NCBI GenBank assembly: GCA_946534775.1
Contig: CAMNCZ010000003.1
Span: forward strand, 1 to 15,702
Length of the DNA: 15,702 bases
DNA from: an uncultured Eubacteriaceae bacterium
GTDB lineage: Bacteria; Bacillota; Clostridia; Lachnospirales; CAG-274
Direction: 5' to 3'
Below are positions 1-7,890 of this stretch, piece after piece. A program made the position numbers and the translations under genes. The notes below the pieces were generated by a model that had not been told where the DNA came from, made no database searches, and was given only the letters and a program-made list of their open reading frames with translations. Every line of letters begins with the position of its first letter. The first letter of the stretch is position 1.

Positions 1-51
1 AGCATCTGCCTTACAAGCAGAGGGTCATAGGTTCGAGCCCTATTGTTCCCA
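1..51 (+). tRNA. tRNA-Val (anticodon UAC), 3' part only
   Basis: This is the 3' part of a tRNA whose 5' half lies outside the window. The sequence enters at the 3' side of the D stem. The anticodon stem is 5-9 paired with 17-21, around a loop at 10-16 whose anticodon is TAC (12-14), reading Val GUA codons. The T stem is 27-31 paired with 39-43 and is perfect, with a TTCGAGC loop. The 3' acceptor strand is 44-50 and the discriminator is A51. CCA is not encoded, so the CCA-adding enzyme must complete it. Confidence 0.95.
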
Positions 52-59
52 TTTTAAAA

Positions 60-82
60 ATGGGTATAAATTTTATACCCAT
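60..82 (+). other. inter-tRNA spacer hairpin
   Basis: Bases 60-70 are the exact reverse complement of 72-82, giving about ten A/T- and G/C-mixed pairs with a tiny loop. No T tract follows, so it does not look like a terminator. It sits between two tRNA genes 36 bases apart, and a role in processing the tRNA precursor is the simplest inference. Confidence 0.5.
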
Positions 83-87
83 CATAA

Positions 88-161
88 GGCGGGATAGCTC
101 AGTTGGCTAGAGCACGCGGTTCATACCCGCGGTGTCGAGGGTTCAAATCCCCCTCCCGCTA
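88..161 (+). tRNA. tRNA-Met, elongator (anticodon CAU)
   Basis: This is a full cloverleaf. The acceptor strands are 88-94 and 154-160, with G88-T160 as a wobble first pair. The D stem is GCTC/GAGC, and the anticodon stem CGCGG/CCGCG closes a TTCATAC loop with CAT at 122-124. The T loop is TTCAAAT. The first pair and the anticodon-arm sequence resemble Bacillus elongator tRNA-Met as I remember it. They differ from an initiator, which has a C1-A72 mismatch and three G-C pairs next to the loop. A lysidine-type tRNA-Ile2 also has CAU and is less likely. The T stem has one A-C mismatch (138 with 152). CCA is not encoded. Confidence 0.93.
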
Positions 162-170
162 TTAATTTTA

Positions 171-205
171 CCCCATAGAATTTCTATGGGGTCGTTTTGT
201 TTTTG
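171..205 (+). terminator. intrinsic terminator after the tRNA-Met gene
   Basis: Bases 171-180 (CCCCATAGAA) are perfectly complementary to 182-191 and are followed directly by a T-rich run (TCGTTTTGTTTTT). The GC-rich base of the stem and the T tract fit Rho-independent termination of the tRNA transcript before the miaB promoter region. Confidence 0.85.
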
Positions 206-211
206 AAATTA

Positions 212-220
212 TGTTATACT
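212..220 (+). promoter_or_regulatory. candidate upstream extended -10 promoter for the miaB operon
   Basis: The sequence TG-T-TATACT (212-220) matches an extended -10. The hexamer 17 bases upstream (192-197) lies in the terminator T tract and matches TTGACA poorly, so any activity would depend on the TG extension. Confidence 0.35.
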
Positions 221-230
221 GTAACCAAAA

Positions 231-266
231 ATAGTACTATACATTTTCAAAAAAATATGTTATAAT
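231..266 (+). promoter_or_regulatory. miaB-operon promoter with palindrome at the -35
   Basis: An extended -10, TG-T-TATAAT (258-266), has a perfect TATAAT hexamer at 261-266. It lies 17 bases downstream of TATACA (238-243), a four-of-six match to TTGACA. The predicted start, around 273, leaves a short leader before the miaB start codon. A perfect ten-base palindrome, ATAGTACTAT (231-240), overlaps the first bases of the -35 and could be an operator, though ten bases can occur by chance. Confidence 0.7.
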
Positions 267-307
267 GAAATTTAGCGTAAAATAATAAGAAAGGGTACGG
301 TGATAAT

Positions 308-1717
308 ATGAGAACACCCAATACCGCCCCGACACAGGGGGAATTGGAGCGTCAAAACCAATTTATGCTTAAAATTGCGGCGCTTAACGATAAAAAAGAA
401 AAAAGACCGCGTTTTTTTATAAACACTTTCGGCTGTCAGATGAATGCGCACGATTCCGAAAAAATAAACGGTATGCTGCGCAAAATGGGCTATTTGCCTT
501 GTGAAGAGGAAAAAGATGCGGATTTTATAATTTACAATACCTGCTGCGTGCGTGAAAATGCCGAAAACAAGGTATACGGAAACCTTGGCTATTTAAAGCA
601 CGCAAAAAAAGAAAATCCCGATATGAAGATAGCGCTTTGCGGCTGTATGATGCAGCAGCCTACCGTTATCGAGACCATCAGAAAAAAATACAAACACGTC
701 GATATAGTATTCGGCACATTCAATCTTTATAAACTTGCAGAACTTATCTGGACAAATATAGAAAGCAATTCGCCTGTTTTTGATATCTGGGACAAGCACG
801 AGGAGATAGTTGAGGATCTTCCGACTGTCAGAAAATTCAAATACAAGGCAGGCGTAAACATTATGTTTGGCTGCAACAATTTCTGTACCTACTGCATAGT
901 GCCTTATGTGCGCGGCCGCGAAAGAAGCAGGCGTCCCGAAGATATCATAAAAGAGATACGCGCCCTTGCAGATGACGGCGTAAAGGAAGTAATGCTGCTT
1001 GGACAGAATGTAAACAGCTACGGCAGAGGACTTGATGAAAAAATCACTTTTGCACAGCTTTTAAGACAGGTAAACGAAATTGACGGCATAGAGCGGATAC
1101 GTTTTATGACAAGTCATCCTAAGGACCTCTCGGACGAGCTTATTGCCGCAATGGCCGAGTGTGATAAGGTCTGCAAACATATCCACCTTCCTTTTCAGGC
1201 GGGCAGCAACGATGTTTTAAAACGTATGAACCGCCGCTACACAAAGGAACATTACCTTGAATTAGTTGATAAAATAAAAGCTGCGATACCCGATATAGCC
1301 ATAACCACAGATATTATCGTAGGTTTCCCGGGCGAGACCCCTCAGGATGTGGAAGAAACGATAGATGTATGTAAAAAAGTGCGCTTTAACGGCGCTTTCA
1401 CCTTTATTTATTCAAAAAGAACGGGCACGCCCGCGGCGTCTATGCCCGACCAGATAGAGGAAAAAGAGGCAAAAACAGGCTTTAACAAACTGCTTGATGT
1501 TGTTAATCCCATTGTTCACGAACTTAATCTGCAAAAAGTGGGTAATGTCTGTAAGGTGCTTGTAGACGGCATCAGCAGCGACCCGGGTTTTGTAACGGGC
1601 CGCACGGAGGACAACACGCTGGTTCATTTTAAAGCCTGCGAAGAACTTATCGGCGATATAGTTGATGTAAAAATAACGGACTGTAAAACATTTTATCTGA
1701 TAGGAGAATTACAATGA
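308..1717 (+). CDS. miaB: tRNA-2-methylthio-N6-dimethylallyladenosine synthase MiaB
   Basis: A radical-SAM methylthiotransferase that converts i6A37 to ms2i6A37 in tRNAs reading UNN codons, in the cytoplasm. At 469 residues it is of normal family length, with an N-terminal extension of about 35 residues. The MTTase N domain shows its cluster cysteines in FGCQMN (C43), NTCCVRE (C79, with an extra adjacent C80) and CGCMMQQ (C113). The radical-SAM CxxxCxxC is C189, C193 and C196, inside the family block ending VRGRERSRRP. A TRAM-type RNA-binding segment occupies roughly residues 405-469. The ATG has an AGAAAGGG site 12 bases upstream. It heads the block and overlaps the next gene by four bases (ATGA), so translation is probably coupled. 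The family call is very secure. Confidence 0.97.
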   Translation: MRTPNTAPTQGELERQNQFMLKIAALNDKKEKRPRFFINTFGCQMNAHDSEKINGMLRKMGYLPCEEEKDADFIIYNTCCVRENAENKVYGNLGYLKHAKKENPDMKIALCGCMMQQPTVIETIRKKYKHVDIVFGTFNLYKLAELIWTNIESNSPVFDIWDKHEEIVEDLPTVRKFKYKAGVNIMFGCNNFCTYCIVPYVRGRERSRRPEDIIKEIRALADDGVKEVMLLGQNVNSYGRGLDEKITFAQLLRQVNEIDGIERIRFMTSHPKDLSDELIAAMAECDKVCKHIHLPFQAGSNDVLKRMNRRYTKEHYLELVDKIKAAIPDIAITTDIIVGFPGETPQDVEETIDVCKKVRFNGAFTFIYSKRTGTPAASMPDQIEEKEAKTGFNKLLDVVNPIVHELNLQKVGNVCKVLVDGISSDPGFVTGRTEDNTLVHFKACEELIGDIVDVKITDCKTFYLIGELQ

Positions 1718-2121
1718 GCAATTTAGGAATTATATTTGAAAAATCACGCGAATTGGCAAAATTATTGCTTGAAACAGAAGAGGGCAAGGCACTTAACGAT
1801 GCGCGCTATATATTTGAAGGCGACAATATGGCGCAGAAATTGATGTCGGACTACAGTCTTTACCGTCAGAACGTAAACAACAGAATGGCGGAAGGCAGTC
1901 TTTCAAACGAAGAAATTGAAAAAGAAAACGACATACTTGCGCAGAAAATAAAAGAATTGCAGGAAAATGAGGTAATAAAGCAGTATTTTATTGCTGAAAA
2001 CAATTTTAACAATATAGTAAACCACACAATGAATGTATTTCAGGCAACAATAGCAGGCGACGATTTTCTTTCGGGAGGCGGATGCAGCGGCAGCTGCGCT
2101 ACCTGCGGAGGCTGCCACTGA
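1714..2121 (+). CDS. YlbF/YmcA-family regulator with C-terminal cysteine cluster
   Basis: A 135-residue, mostly helical protein of the Com_YlbF family. The Bacillus relatives YlbF and YmcA form, with YaaT, an Fe-S-containing complex that affects the Spo0A phosphorelay, biofilm formation and RNase Y-dependent mRNA maturation. The order miaB then ymcA is the Bacillus order, which supports the assignment, but I cannot tell YlbF from YmcA by eye. Charged helices fill residues 5-110. The tail is glycine-rich with C124, C128, C131 and C134 (CxxxCxxCxxC) and a final His, consistent with binding a metal or Fe-S cluster. The start is fixed by AGGAG seven bases upstream and the ATGA overlap with miaB. 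A short hairpin (2128-2140, five pairs) lies in the 34-base gap before mutS. Confidence 0.88.
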   Translation: MSNLGIIFEKSRELAKLLLETEEGKALNDARYIFEGDNMAQKLMSDYSLYRQNVNNRMAEGSLSNEEIEKENDILAQKIKELQENEVIKQYFIAENNFNNIVNHTMNVFQATIAGDDFLSGGGCSGSCATCGGCH

Positions 2122-2155
2122 TATAAGGGCGTAAAACGCCGAAAGGAGCAGATTT

Positions 2156-4762
2156 ATGGCTAAAGTCACACCAATGATGGAGCAGTATTTTCAGATAAAA
2201 AAGAAATATAAATATGCTCTTTTGTTTTACAGACTTGGCGATTTTTACGAGCTTTTTTATGATGATGCAAAAATAGCTTCGCGCGAGTTGGATCTTGTGC
2301 TTACGGGCAAAAATGTCGGTACCGAGGAACGTGCGCCAATGTGCGGCGTGCCTTATCACGCAGCGGATAATTATATCGCAAAGCTTGTCAACAGCGGTTT
2401 TAAGGTGGCTGTATGCGAGCAGGTCGAGGACCCGAAACTTGCAAAAGGCATTGTAAAACGCGAGGTAGTGCGTGTTATTACCCCCGGCACAATAATGGAT
2501 ACAAACGCTTTGCAGTCGGATAAAAACAACTATGTAATGTCCGTTTTTAAGTGCAGACTGGGTTTCGGTGTTTCATCGTGTGATATAACTACGGGCACTT
2601 TTCTGACAACGGAGTTTGATGCAGACGGTATGAACAAGGTAATTGACGAGATCGCCAGATATTCACCGTCCGAGATAATCTGCAACAGCGACCTTGGCGA
2701 GGAAAGCATAAAGCGCATAGAAAATATATTTTCAATAAAACCGAGTATTTACGAGGAATATAATTTTGATTTCGGCAATGCCGATATGTCGCTTTGCAAT
2801 CATTTTAATGTACTAAATCTTTTCGGCTACGGTCTTGAAAAAAAGCCCTGTGCTGTTTCGGCTGCGGGTGCGCTGCTTAATTATGTAAAAGATGCGCAGA
2901 AAAACGGTGTTGAGAATTTGCGCAGCATTAAATATTATGAAAGAACGGGCGGTATGATACTTGATATCGGTTCCCGACGCAATCTTGAAATTACGGCAAC
3001 TATACGCGATAATGCAAAAAAAGGTTCTCTTTTGGGTGTGCTTGACGATACAAAGACCCCAATGGGTGCAAGATTTTTGCGTAACGCGCTGGAACAGCCG
3101 CTTACAGATAAATTTGATATAGAAAAACGCCTTGACGGTGTTGAAATTTTAAAAAATGATATGCTTAAACGCAGTGAACTGCGCGATACTTTAAAACAGG
3201 TATATGATATGGAGCGTATTATGGGCAAGCTGGTATACGGCAGCGCCCACGGCAGGGATCTGGCGGCGCTTCGCGCTTCGCTTTCGCTTATGCCTAAAAT
3301 GCGTGAGATACTCGAAAGTCTTGACTGTATTTTCGTAAATGAACTGCTTGCAAAATGGGATGATCTTGCGGATATATATACCCTGCTTTATGAGAGTATT
3401 GCGGAAGAACCGCCGCTTGGTATAAAGGATGCAGGCGTTATAAAAACGGGTTTCGACCCCGAACTTGACAAACTGCGCGAGGCTATGGAAAAAGGCACGG
3501 GCTGGCTTATTGAAATGGAGGCCAAGGAGCGCGAAAAAACGGGTATAAAAAACCTTAAAATACGTTTTAACAAGGTACACGGCTATTATATCGAAGTAAG
3601 CAATTCTTACCTTGATCAGGTACCCGATACTTATACACGCCGTCAGACACTTACAACGGGAGAACGCTTTATAAACCCCGAGTTGAAGGAACTTGAAGAA
3701 ACGCTTTTAACGGCGGAAGATCGTCTGACAACGCTTGAGGCGGAGATTTTTGCAAAAATAAAGCAAAAAGCCGCAGATGAATATGCAAGAGTGATGCAGC
3801 AGGCGGAACTTGTGGCAAAGGCCGATTTTATACAGTCTTTGGCGGCAACTGCCGATAAATACAATTACACAAAGCCCGAAATGTCAAACGAAAAAATAAT
3901 TAAAATAACAAACGGCAGACATCCGGTTGTCGAAAGACAGGACGGCTGTCAATATATCCCAAATGATACGGATATGACGGAGGAAAATGTTGTTTCAATA
4001 ATAACGGGACCGAATATGGCGGGTAAATCAACATATATGCGCCAGGTCGCACTTATTGTGCTGATGGCGCAGACGGGAAGTTTTGTCCCCGCAGATTCGG
4101 CACAAATAGGCATTACCGACCGTATTTTCACGCGTATAGGCGCTTCCGACGATCTTGCGACGGGTCAGTCCACTTTTATGGTGGAAATGGTGGAAGTTGC
4201 AAATATACTGAACAATGCAAGTGAAAAAAGCCTGCTTATCCTTGACGAACTGGGCCGCGGCACATCAACTTATGACGGTATGAGTATTGCGTGGGCCGTG
4301 ATAGAACATATAGCCAAAAAAATAAAGGCAAGAACGCTTTTTTCTACCCATTATCAGGAACTTACCGCACTTTCCGAACGTATGGAAAATGTTAAAAACT
4401 ACTGTGTAAGTGTTATGGAGCAGGGAGAAGAAGTTATATTTTTAAGAAAAATAAAAGAGGGCAGTGCCGATAAAAGCTACGGTGTACACGTCGCAAAGCT
4501 TGCAGGTGTGCCGAAAAGTGTTGTAAGGCGCGCAAATCAAGTACTTTCCGCACTTGGCACATCAAATGTTATAAATATGACAATAAACGACAGGGGCGAA
4601 TACATTGACCCCGAGGTTTACAATGACGAAAAGGTAAGAAGAAATGTTCAGATAGCCGAATATCTGGAAAATCTGGATATGGATGAAATTTCACCCAAAG
4701 AAGCCTGGGAAAAACTTAACACGCTTAATTATATGATCAAAAATAATTTTGATAATTTTTAA
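2156..4762 (+). CDS. mutS: DNA mismatch repair protein MutS
   Basis: The mismatch-recognition ATPase of methyl-independent mismatch repair, 868 residues, of normal MutS1 length. The N-terminal domain carries the mismatch-wedge motif F30-Y31-E32, followed by the family block RAPMCGVPYHAADNY. Connector, lever and clamp regions span about residues 120-560. The C-terminal ATPase has Walker A GPNMAGKST (618-626), Walker B LLILDE (693-698), the signature LGRGTSTYDG and the switch STHY (730-733). The C-terminus ends in the usual short helix-turn-helix, dimerisation-like tail (EISPKEAWEKL). I see no obvious QLSLF-like beta-clamp motif in the linker. AAAGGAG lies seven bases before the ATG. Only 12 bases separate it from mutL. 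Confidence 0.98.
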   Translation: MAKVTPMMEQYFQIKKKYKYALLFYRLGDFYELFYDDAKIASRELDLVLTGKNVGTEERAPMCGVPYHAADNYIAKLVNSGFKVAVCEQVEDPKLAKGIVKREVVRVITPGTIMDTNALQSDKNNYVMSVFKCRLGFGVSSCDITTGTFLTTEFDADGMNKVIDEIARYSPSEIICNSDLGEESIKRIENIFSIKPSIYEEYNFDFGNADMSLCNHFNVLNLFGYGLEKKPCAVSAAGALLNYVKDAQKNGVENLRSIKYYERTGGMILDIGSRRNLEITATIRDNAKKGSLLGVLDDTKTPMGARFLRNALEQPLTDKFDIEKRLDGVEILKNDMLKRSELRDTLKQVYDMERIMGKLVYGSAHGRDLAALRASLSLMPKMREILESLDCIFVNELLAKWDDLADIYTLLYESIAEEPPLGIKDAGVIKTGFDPELDKLREAMEKGTGWLIEMEAKEREKTGIKNLKIRFNKVHGYYIEVSNSYLDQVPDTYTRRQTLTTGERFINPELKELEETLLTAEDRLTTLEAEIFAKIKQKAADEYARVMQQAELVAKADFIQSLAATADKYNYTKPEMSNEKIIKITNGRHPVVERQDGCQYIPNDTDMTEENVVSIITGPNMAGKSTYMRQVALIVLMAQTGSFVPADSAQIGITDRIFTRIGASDDLATGQSTFMVEMVEVANILNNASEKSLLILDELGRGTSTYDGMSIAWAVIEHIAKKIKARTLFSTHYQELTALSERMENVKNYCVSVMEQGEEVIFLRKIKEGSADKSYGVHVAKLAGVPKSVVRRANQVLSALGTSNVINMTINDRGEYIDPEVYNDEKVRRNVQIAEYLENLDMDEISPKEAWEKLNTLNYMIKNNFDNF

Positions 4763-4774
4763 AGAGATAAAAAA

Positions 4775-6715
4775 ATGGCAAAAATACATTTACTTGATAA
4801 TTCACTTATTAATAAAATAGCCGCGGGCGAGGTAGTTGAACGCCCCGCATCAGTTGTTAAGGAACTTATGGAAAACTCCGTTGATGCGGGTGCTTCCGCT
4901 GTTACCGTCGAAATACAAAACGGCGGTATAAATTTAATAAAAATAACCGACAACGGCAAGGGTATTCCCGCAGACGAAACGGAAACGGCATTTTTGCGCC
5001 ACGCCACAAGCAAACTTAACACTTTTGAGGACCTTGGCAATATATTGACACTGGGTTTTCGCGGTGAGGCTCTTTCAAGCATCGCATCCGTTGCACAGGT
5101 GGAAATGCTTACAAAAACAGCCGATGACGAAACGGGCACAAAAATTTGTATAGAGGGCGGCAAAATAACCGATAAATCGCCTTGCGCTCTTGCGGGCGGT
5201 ACGGTTTTTACGGTCAAAAATCTGTTTTTCAATACCCCTGCAAGACGAAAATTTCTTAAAAAGCCTTCGACCGAAAGCGGTTATGTTTCGGAGGCGGTCT
5301 ATCGCCTTGCAATGGGTCATCCCGAGGTGTCGGTCACGTTTATAAATAACGGCAGCACGGTATTTCGCACTAACGGAAACGGCGATATAAAAACCGCTGT
5401 TTTATGCCTTTACGGCAGTGAAATGGCAAAGTCCCTCATTCCCGTTTCGCTTGAACGCGACGGTTATAAAATAGAGGGTCTTATCGGCAAGCCTGAATTT
5501 AACAGGGGCAGCCGCAGTTATGAAAATTTCTTTATAAAAGGCAGATATATAAAAAGCAATCTTGTCAGCCGTGCTGTTGAAGATGCGTACAAAGGCAGGC
5601 TGATGGTGGGTAAATTTCCTGTGTTTATGCTTGATTTAACGGTGCCGCCCGATACGGTGGATGTAAATGTTCATCCCACAAAGCTGGAGGCACGTTTTCA
5701 AAATGAAAATTTTATTTACGACCTTTTGTACAGTGCAGTTTTCAACACACTTAAAACTCAGGTGCTTATCCCTAAAACAAGCTGGGATGCAAAGCCCGTT
5801 CAGTCGGAACCTAAGCCTGTTATAAGCGATGTTCCGCCAAAAACCGTTGAAAAGCCCGTAAATGACTATAAGGAACAAAAACAGGATGTAAAACTTCCGA
5901 AAAAATTGGTGGACGAGGATATACTGTATTTCAATGAGCCGAAAAAGCCCGAAGAAAAGGCTGTTTTTGGCAATCCCGAGTTAAATTCTTCCGTTCGCAG
6001 TGCTTTAAGCAATCTGCCTGCGCCCGAGGAGGAAGAAAAGGAAGTACCTGTTATAAAAGAGGAAAAGCCCGAAATAAAGCCGCATACACAGCAGGATTTT
6101 TTGGACAAGATAGACGATACTCATCATTTTTTCAATAATTATAAGATAGTCGGACAGCTTTTTGCCACTTATTGGATAGTGGAACAGGGCGACAGTATGT
6201 ATATGATAGATCAGCACGCGGCTCACGAACGTGTGCTTTACGAAAAACTGGTAAACAAGGTATCTTCGGAAGAACAAACTACCGCAAGTCAGCTGCTTTT
6301 GCAGCCTATAGCGGTGAATGTTACAGCCGCCGAGGCAGATATAATCGAATCAAACCGCGAACTTCTTGAAAATTTCGGTTTTGATATAGAGCCTTTCGGC
6401 GCAAATGCCTACGCACTGCGCGCTGTGCCCTATATTTTGAAAGAACCGTCGGGTGCTGCGTTTTTTACCGAAATTATAGATATGCTGCGCGAACAGCCTG
6501 TTTCAACACCTTATGAAACACGTCTTGATGCGCTTGCCACAATGAGCTGCAAGGCGGCGGTGAAAGGACACGACAAACTCGGTTATTCCGAGGCAAAAGA
6601 ACTGATAGAAAGCCTTTTAAAGCTTGAAAATCCGTTTAGCTGTCCGCACGGCAGACCCACGATAATTGAAATGTCAAAGTACGAACTGGAGAAAAAATTT
6701 AAGAGGGTACAGTAA
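4775..6715 (+). CDS. mutL: DNA mismatch repair endonuclease MutL
   Basis: The MutS partner that nicks the nascent strand in bacteria lacking MutH; 646 residues. The N-terminal GHKL ATPase shows KELMENSVDAGA (E30 as probable general base, N34), DNGKGI (D59-I64), FRGEAL (95-100) and the NTPARRKF block. A proline-, lysine- and glutamate-rich linker covers about residues 330-440. The C-terminal domain has the endonuclease motif DQHA(x2)E(x4)E at 479-490, SCKAAV (591-596) and CPHGRP (623-628). A probable clamp-binding motif, QLLLQP (506-511), lies just after the endonuclease motif, where B. subtilis MutL has QEMIVP. The ribosome site is weak (AAAGAG), so coupling to mutS is likely. The stop overlaps the nrdG start by one base (TAATG). 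Confidence 0.98.
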   Translation: MAKIHLLDNSLINKIAAGEVVERPASVVKELMENSVDAGASAVTVEIQNGGINLIKITDNGKGIPADETETAFLRHATSKLNTFEDLGNILTLGFRGEALSSIASVAQVEMLTKTADDETGTKICIEGGKITDKSPCALAGGTVFTVKNLFFNTPARRKFLKKPSTESGYVSEAVYRLAMGHPEVSVTFINNGSTVFRTNGNGDIKTAVLCLYGSEMAKSLIPVSLERDGYKIEGLIGKPEFNRGSRSYENFFIKGRYIKSNLVSRAVEDAYKGRLMVGKFPVFMLDLTVPPDTVDVNVHPTKLEARFQNENFIYDLLYSAVFNTLKTQVLIPKTSWDAKPVQSEPKPVISDVPPKTVEKPVNDYKEQKQDVKLPKKLVDEDILYFNEPKKPEEKAVFGNPELNSSVRSALSNLPAPEEEEKEVPVIKEEKPEIKPHTQQDFLDKIDDTHHFFNNYKIVGQLFATYWIVEQGDSMYMIDQHAAHERVLYEKLVNKVSSEEQTTASQLLLQPIAVNVTAAEADIIESNRELLENFGFDIEPFGANAYALRAVPYILKEPSGAAFFTEIIDMLREQPVSTPYETRLDALATMSCKAAVKGHDKLGYSEAKELIESLLKLENPFSCPHGRPTIIEMSKYELEKKFKRVQ

Positions 6716-7215
6716 TGCAAATACGACTTGCGGGCATAGTAAACGACAGCATAGTGGACGGCACAGGTATAAGGCTTACGGTCTTTGTGCAGGGATGTGA
6801 GCATAATTGCAAAGGCTGTCACAATCCGCAGACTCACGATTTAAACGGAGGATATCTTGCAGATACCGACGATATACTTGAAAAAGCGCTTAAAAACCCG
6901 CTTTTGGAAGGATTGACTTTTTCGGGCGGCGAACCTTTTTTGCAGCCATACCCGCTTTGTGATCTTGCCAAAAAGGCACATAAAGCAGGTTACAATATTT
7001 TTTGCTACACGGGCTTTATATATGAGGACTTATTAAATGACAGCGAAAAAAGAAATTTGCTTGAAAACGTGGATTTTTTGGTTGACGGCCCTTTTATAGA
7101 GTCGCAAAAAAGTTTGATGTTAAATTTCAGAGGGTCTGAAAATCAGCGGATAATAGATGTTAAAAAAAGCCTTGAAACGGGTGAAACCGTTGTTATTGAT
7201 ATGGATAATTATTGA
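6715..7215 (+). CDS. nrdG: anaerobic ribonucleotide reductase activating protein NrdG
   Basis: A small radical-SAM activase of 166 residues that installs the glycyl radical on class III reductase NrdD, giving dNTPs without oxygen. The cluster motif is QGC-EHN-C-KG-C-HN (C28, C32, C35). SGGEP (70-74) is the SAM-binding GGE motif, and the C-terminal GSENQRIIDVKKSL is the characteristic NrdG ending. The length is typical. No nrdD lies in the window; usually the two genes are adjacent, so NrdD must be encoded elsewhere. A related small activase for another glycyl-radical enzyme is possible, but the NQRIIDV ending favours NrdG. The start overlaps the mutL stop, with AAGAGGG upstream. Confidence 0.88.
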   Translation: MQIRLAGIVNDSIVDGTGIRLTVFVQGCEHNCKGCHNPQTHDLNGGYLADTDDILEKALKNPLLEGLTFSGGEPFLQPYPLCDLAKKAHKAGYNIFCYTGFIYEDLLNDSEKRNLLENVDFLVDGPFIESQKSLMLNFRGSENQRIIDVKKSLETGETVVIDMDNY

Positions 7216-7249
7216 TATTTATGATTATTGATTTTACGGAGGAAAATAT

Positions 7250-7876
7250 ATGGATCTCACTCAACTGGCGGTAACGGCAATAAAAATAGTTTCTATATTG
7301 GTAGTTTTATATGTGTTTGAAATGACAAAGGCCGTTGCCAGCACCTTGCAGGGCGACGATCTGCCAAAGCGAAACGGTATGCTTACACCCAATATATTTA
7401 AATATTTTGAACCTATAGGCTTTCTTTTGACGTTTTTTTACGGTTACGGCTGGGGAAAACCCGCACCTGTCGGTTCACGAAACTATAAGGATAAAAAGGC
7501 GGGCACACTTATAACCTTTCTTTCGCCCATAGTTTTGTCCGTGCTTTTGGCTGTGGTCTTAAATATTGCCGCAGGCGTAATGGAAAATATGATAAAAGGC
7601 GATACGGTATCAGTTATGGTGCTTATGTATTTAAGATTGTTTTTGGTTTTTGTATCGCAGTATTTTTTAAGGATAGCTGTTTTTAATCTTATCCCTATAC
7701 CTCCAATGTGCGGCTATGATATTATAAAATGCTTTTTGTCGCCAAACGCGGCTTTCCAATACGGCCAAAATGCGCCGCTTATACAGATGGGCTTTTTGTT
7801 TTTGTGGTTTTTCGGCCTTATAACACCTGTACTTGATACTGTCACAACGGCTGTAAGCTCTGTTTTGTTAGGATAA
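7250..7876 (+). CDS. site-2-protease-like (M50) membrane protein, probably inactive
   Basis: A 208-residue integral membrane protein with four or five hydrophobic segments (about 7-24, 55-67, 86-110, 120-147, 176-202). The pattern is that of short M50 site-2 proteases, which often sit next to scpAB in clostridia: a first membrane helix, GDD, NGMLTPN-x3-Y-x-EPIG, GWGKPAPV (67-74), then NLIPIPP. Aligned by eye, the HExxH zinc motif is replaced by F23-E24-M25-T26-K27, and the third ligand, Asp in the usual P-L-D-G, is C154 in P-M-C-G. The catalytic glutamate position is kept, but all three zinc ligands are missing, so I infer a non-proteolytic homologue. The frame is intact and has a strong GGAGG site seven bases upstream, so it is not simply a decaying pseudogene. 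Confidence 0.8.
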   Translation: MDLTQLAVTAIKIVSILVVLYVFEMTKAVASTLQGDDLPKRNGMLTPNIFKYFEPIGFLLTFFYGYGWGKPAPVGSRNYKDKKAGTLITFLSPIVLSVLLAVVLNIAAGVMENMIKGDTVSVMVLMYLRLFLVFVSQYFLRIAVFNLIPIPPMCGYDIIKCFLSPNAAFQYGQNAPLIQMGFLFLWFFGLITPVLDTVTTAVSSVLLG

Positions 7877-7890
7877 TATCGGTAGATAAA

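Noticed and set aside
88..161. tRNA-Ile2 (lysidine-modified CAU) or initiator tRNA
   Set aside because: The first pair and the anticodon arm match Gram-positive elongator tRNA-Met as I recall it. The initiator hallmarks are missing.
7250..7876. Calling the S2P-like gene a pseudogene
   Set aside because: The frame is intact with a strong ribosome site, and conserved non-catalytic motifs remain, so loss of catalysis does not imply loss of function.
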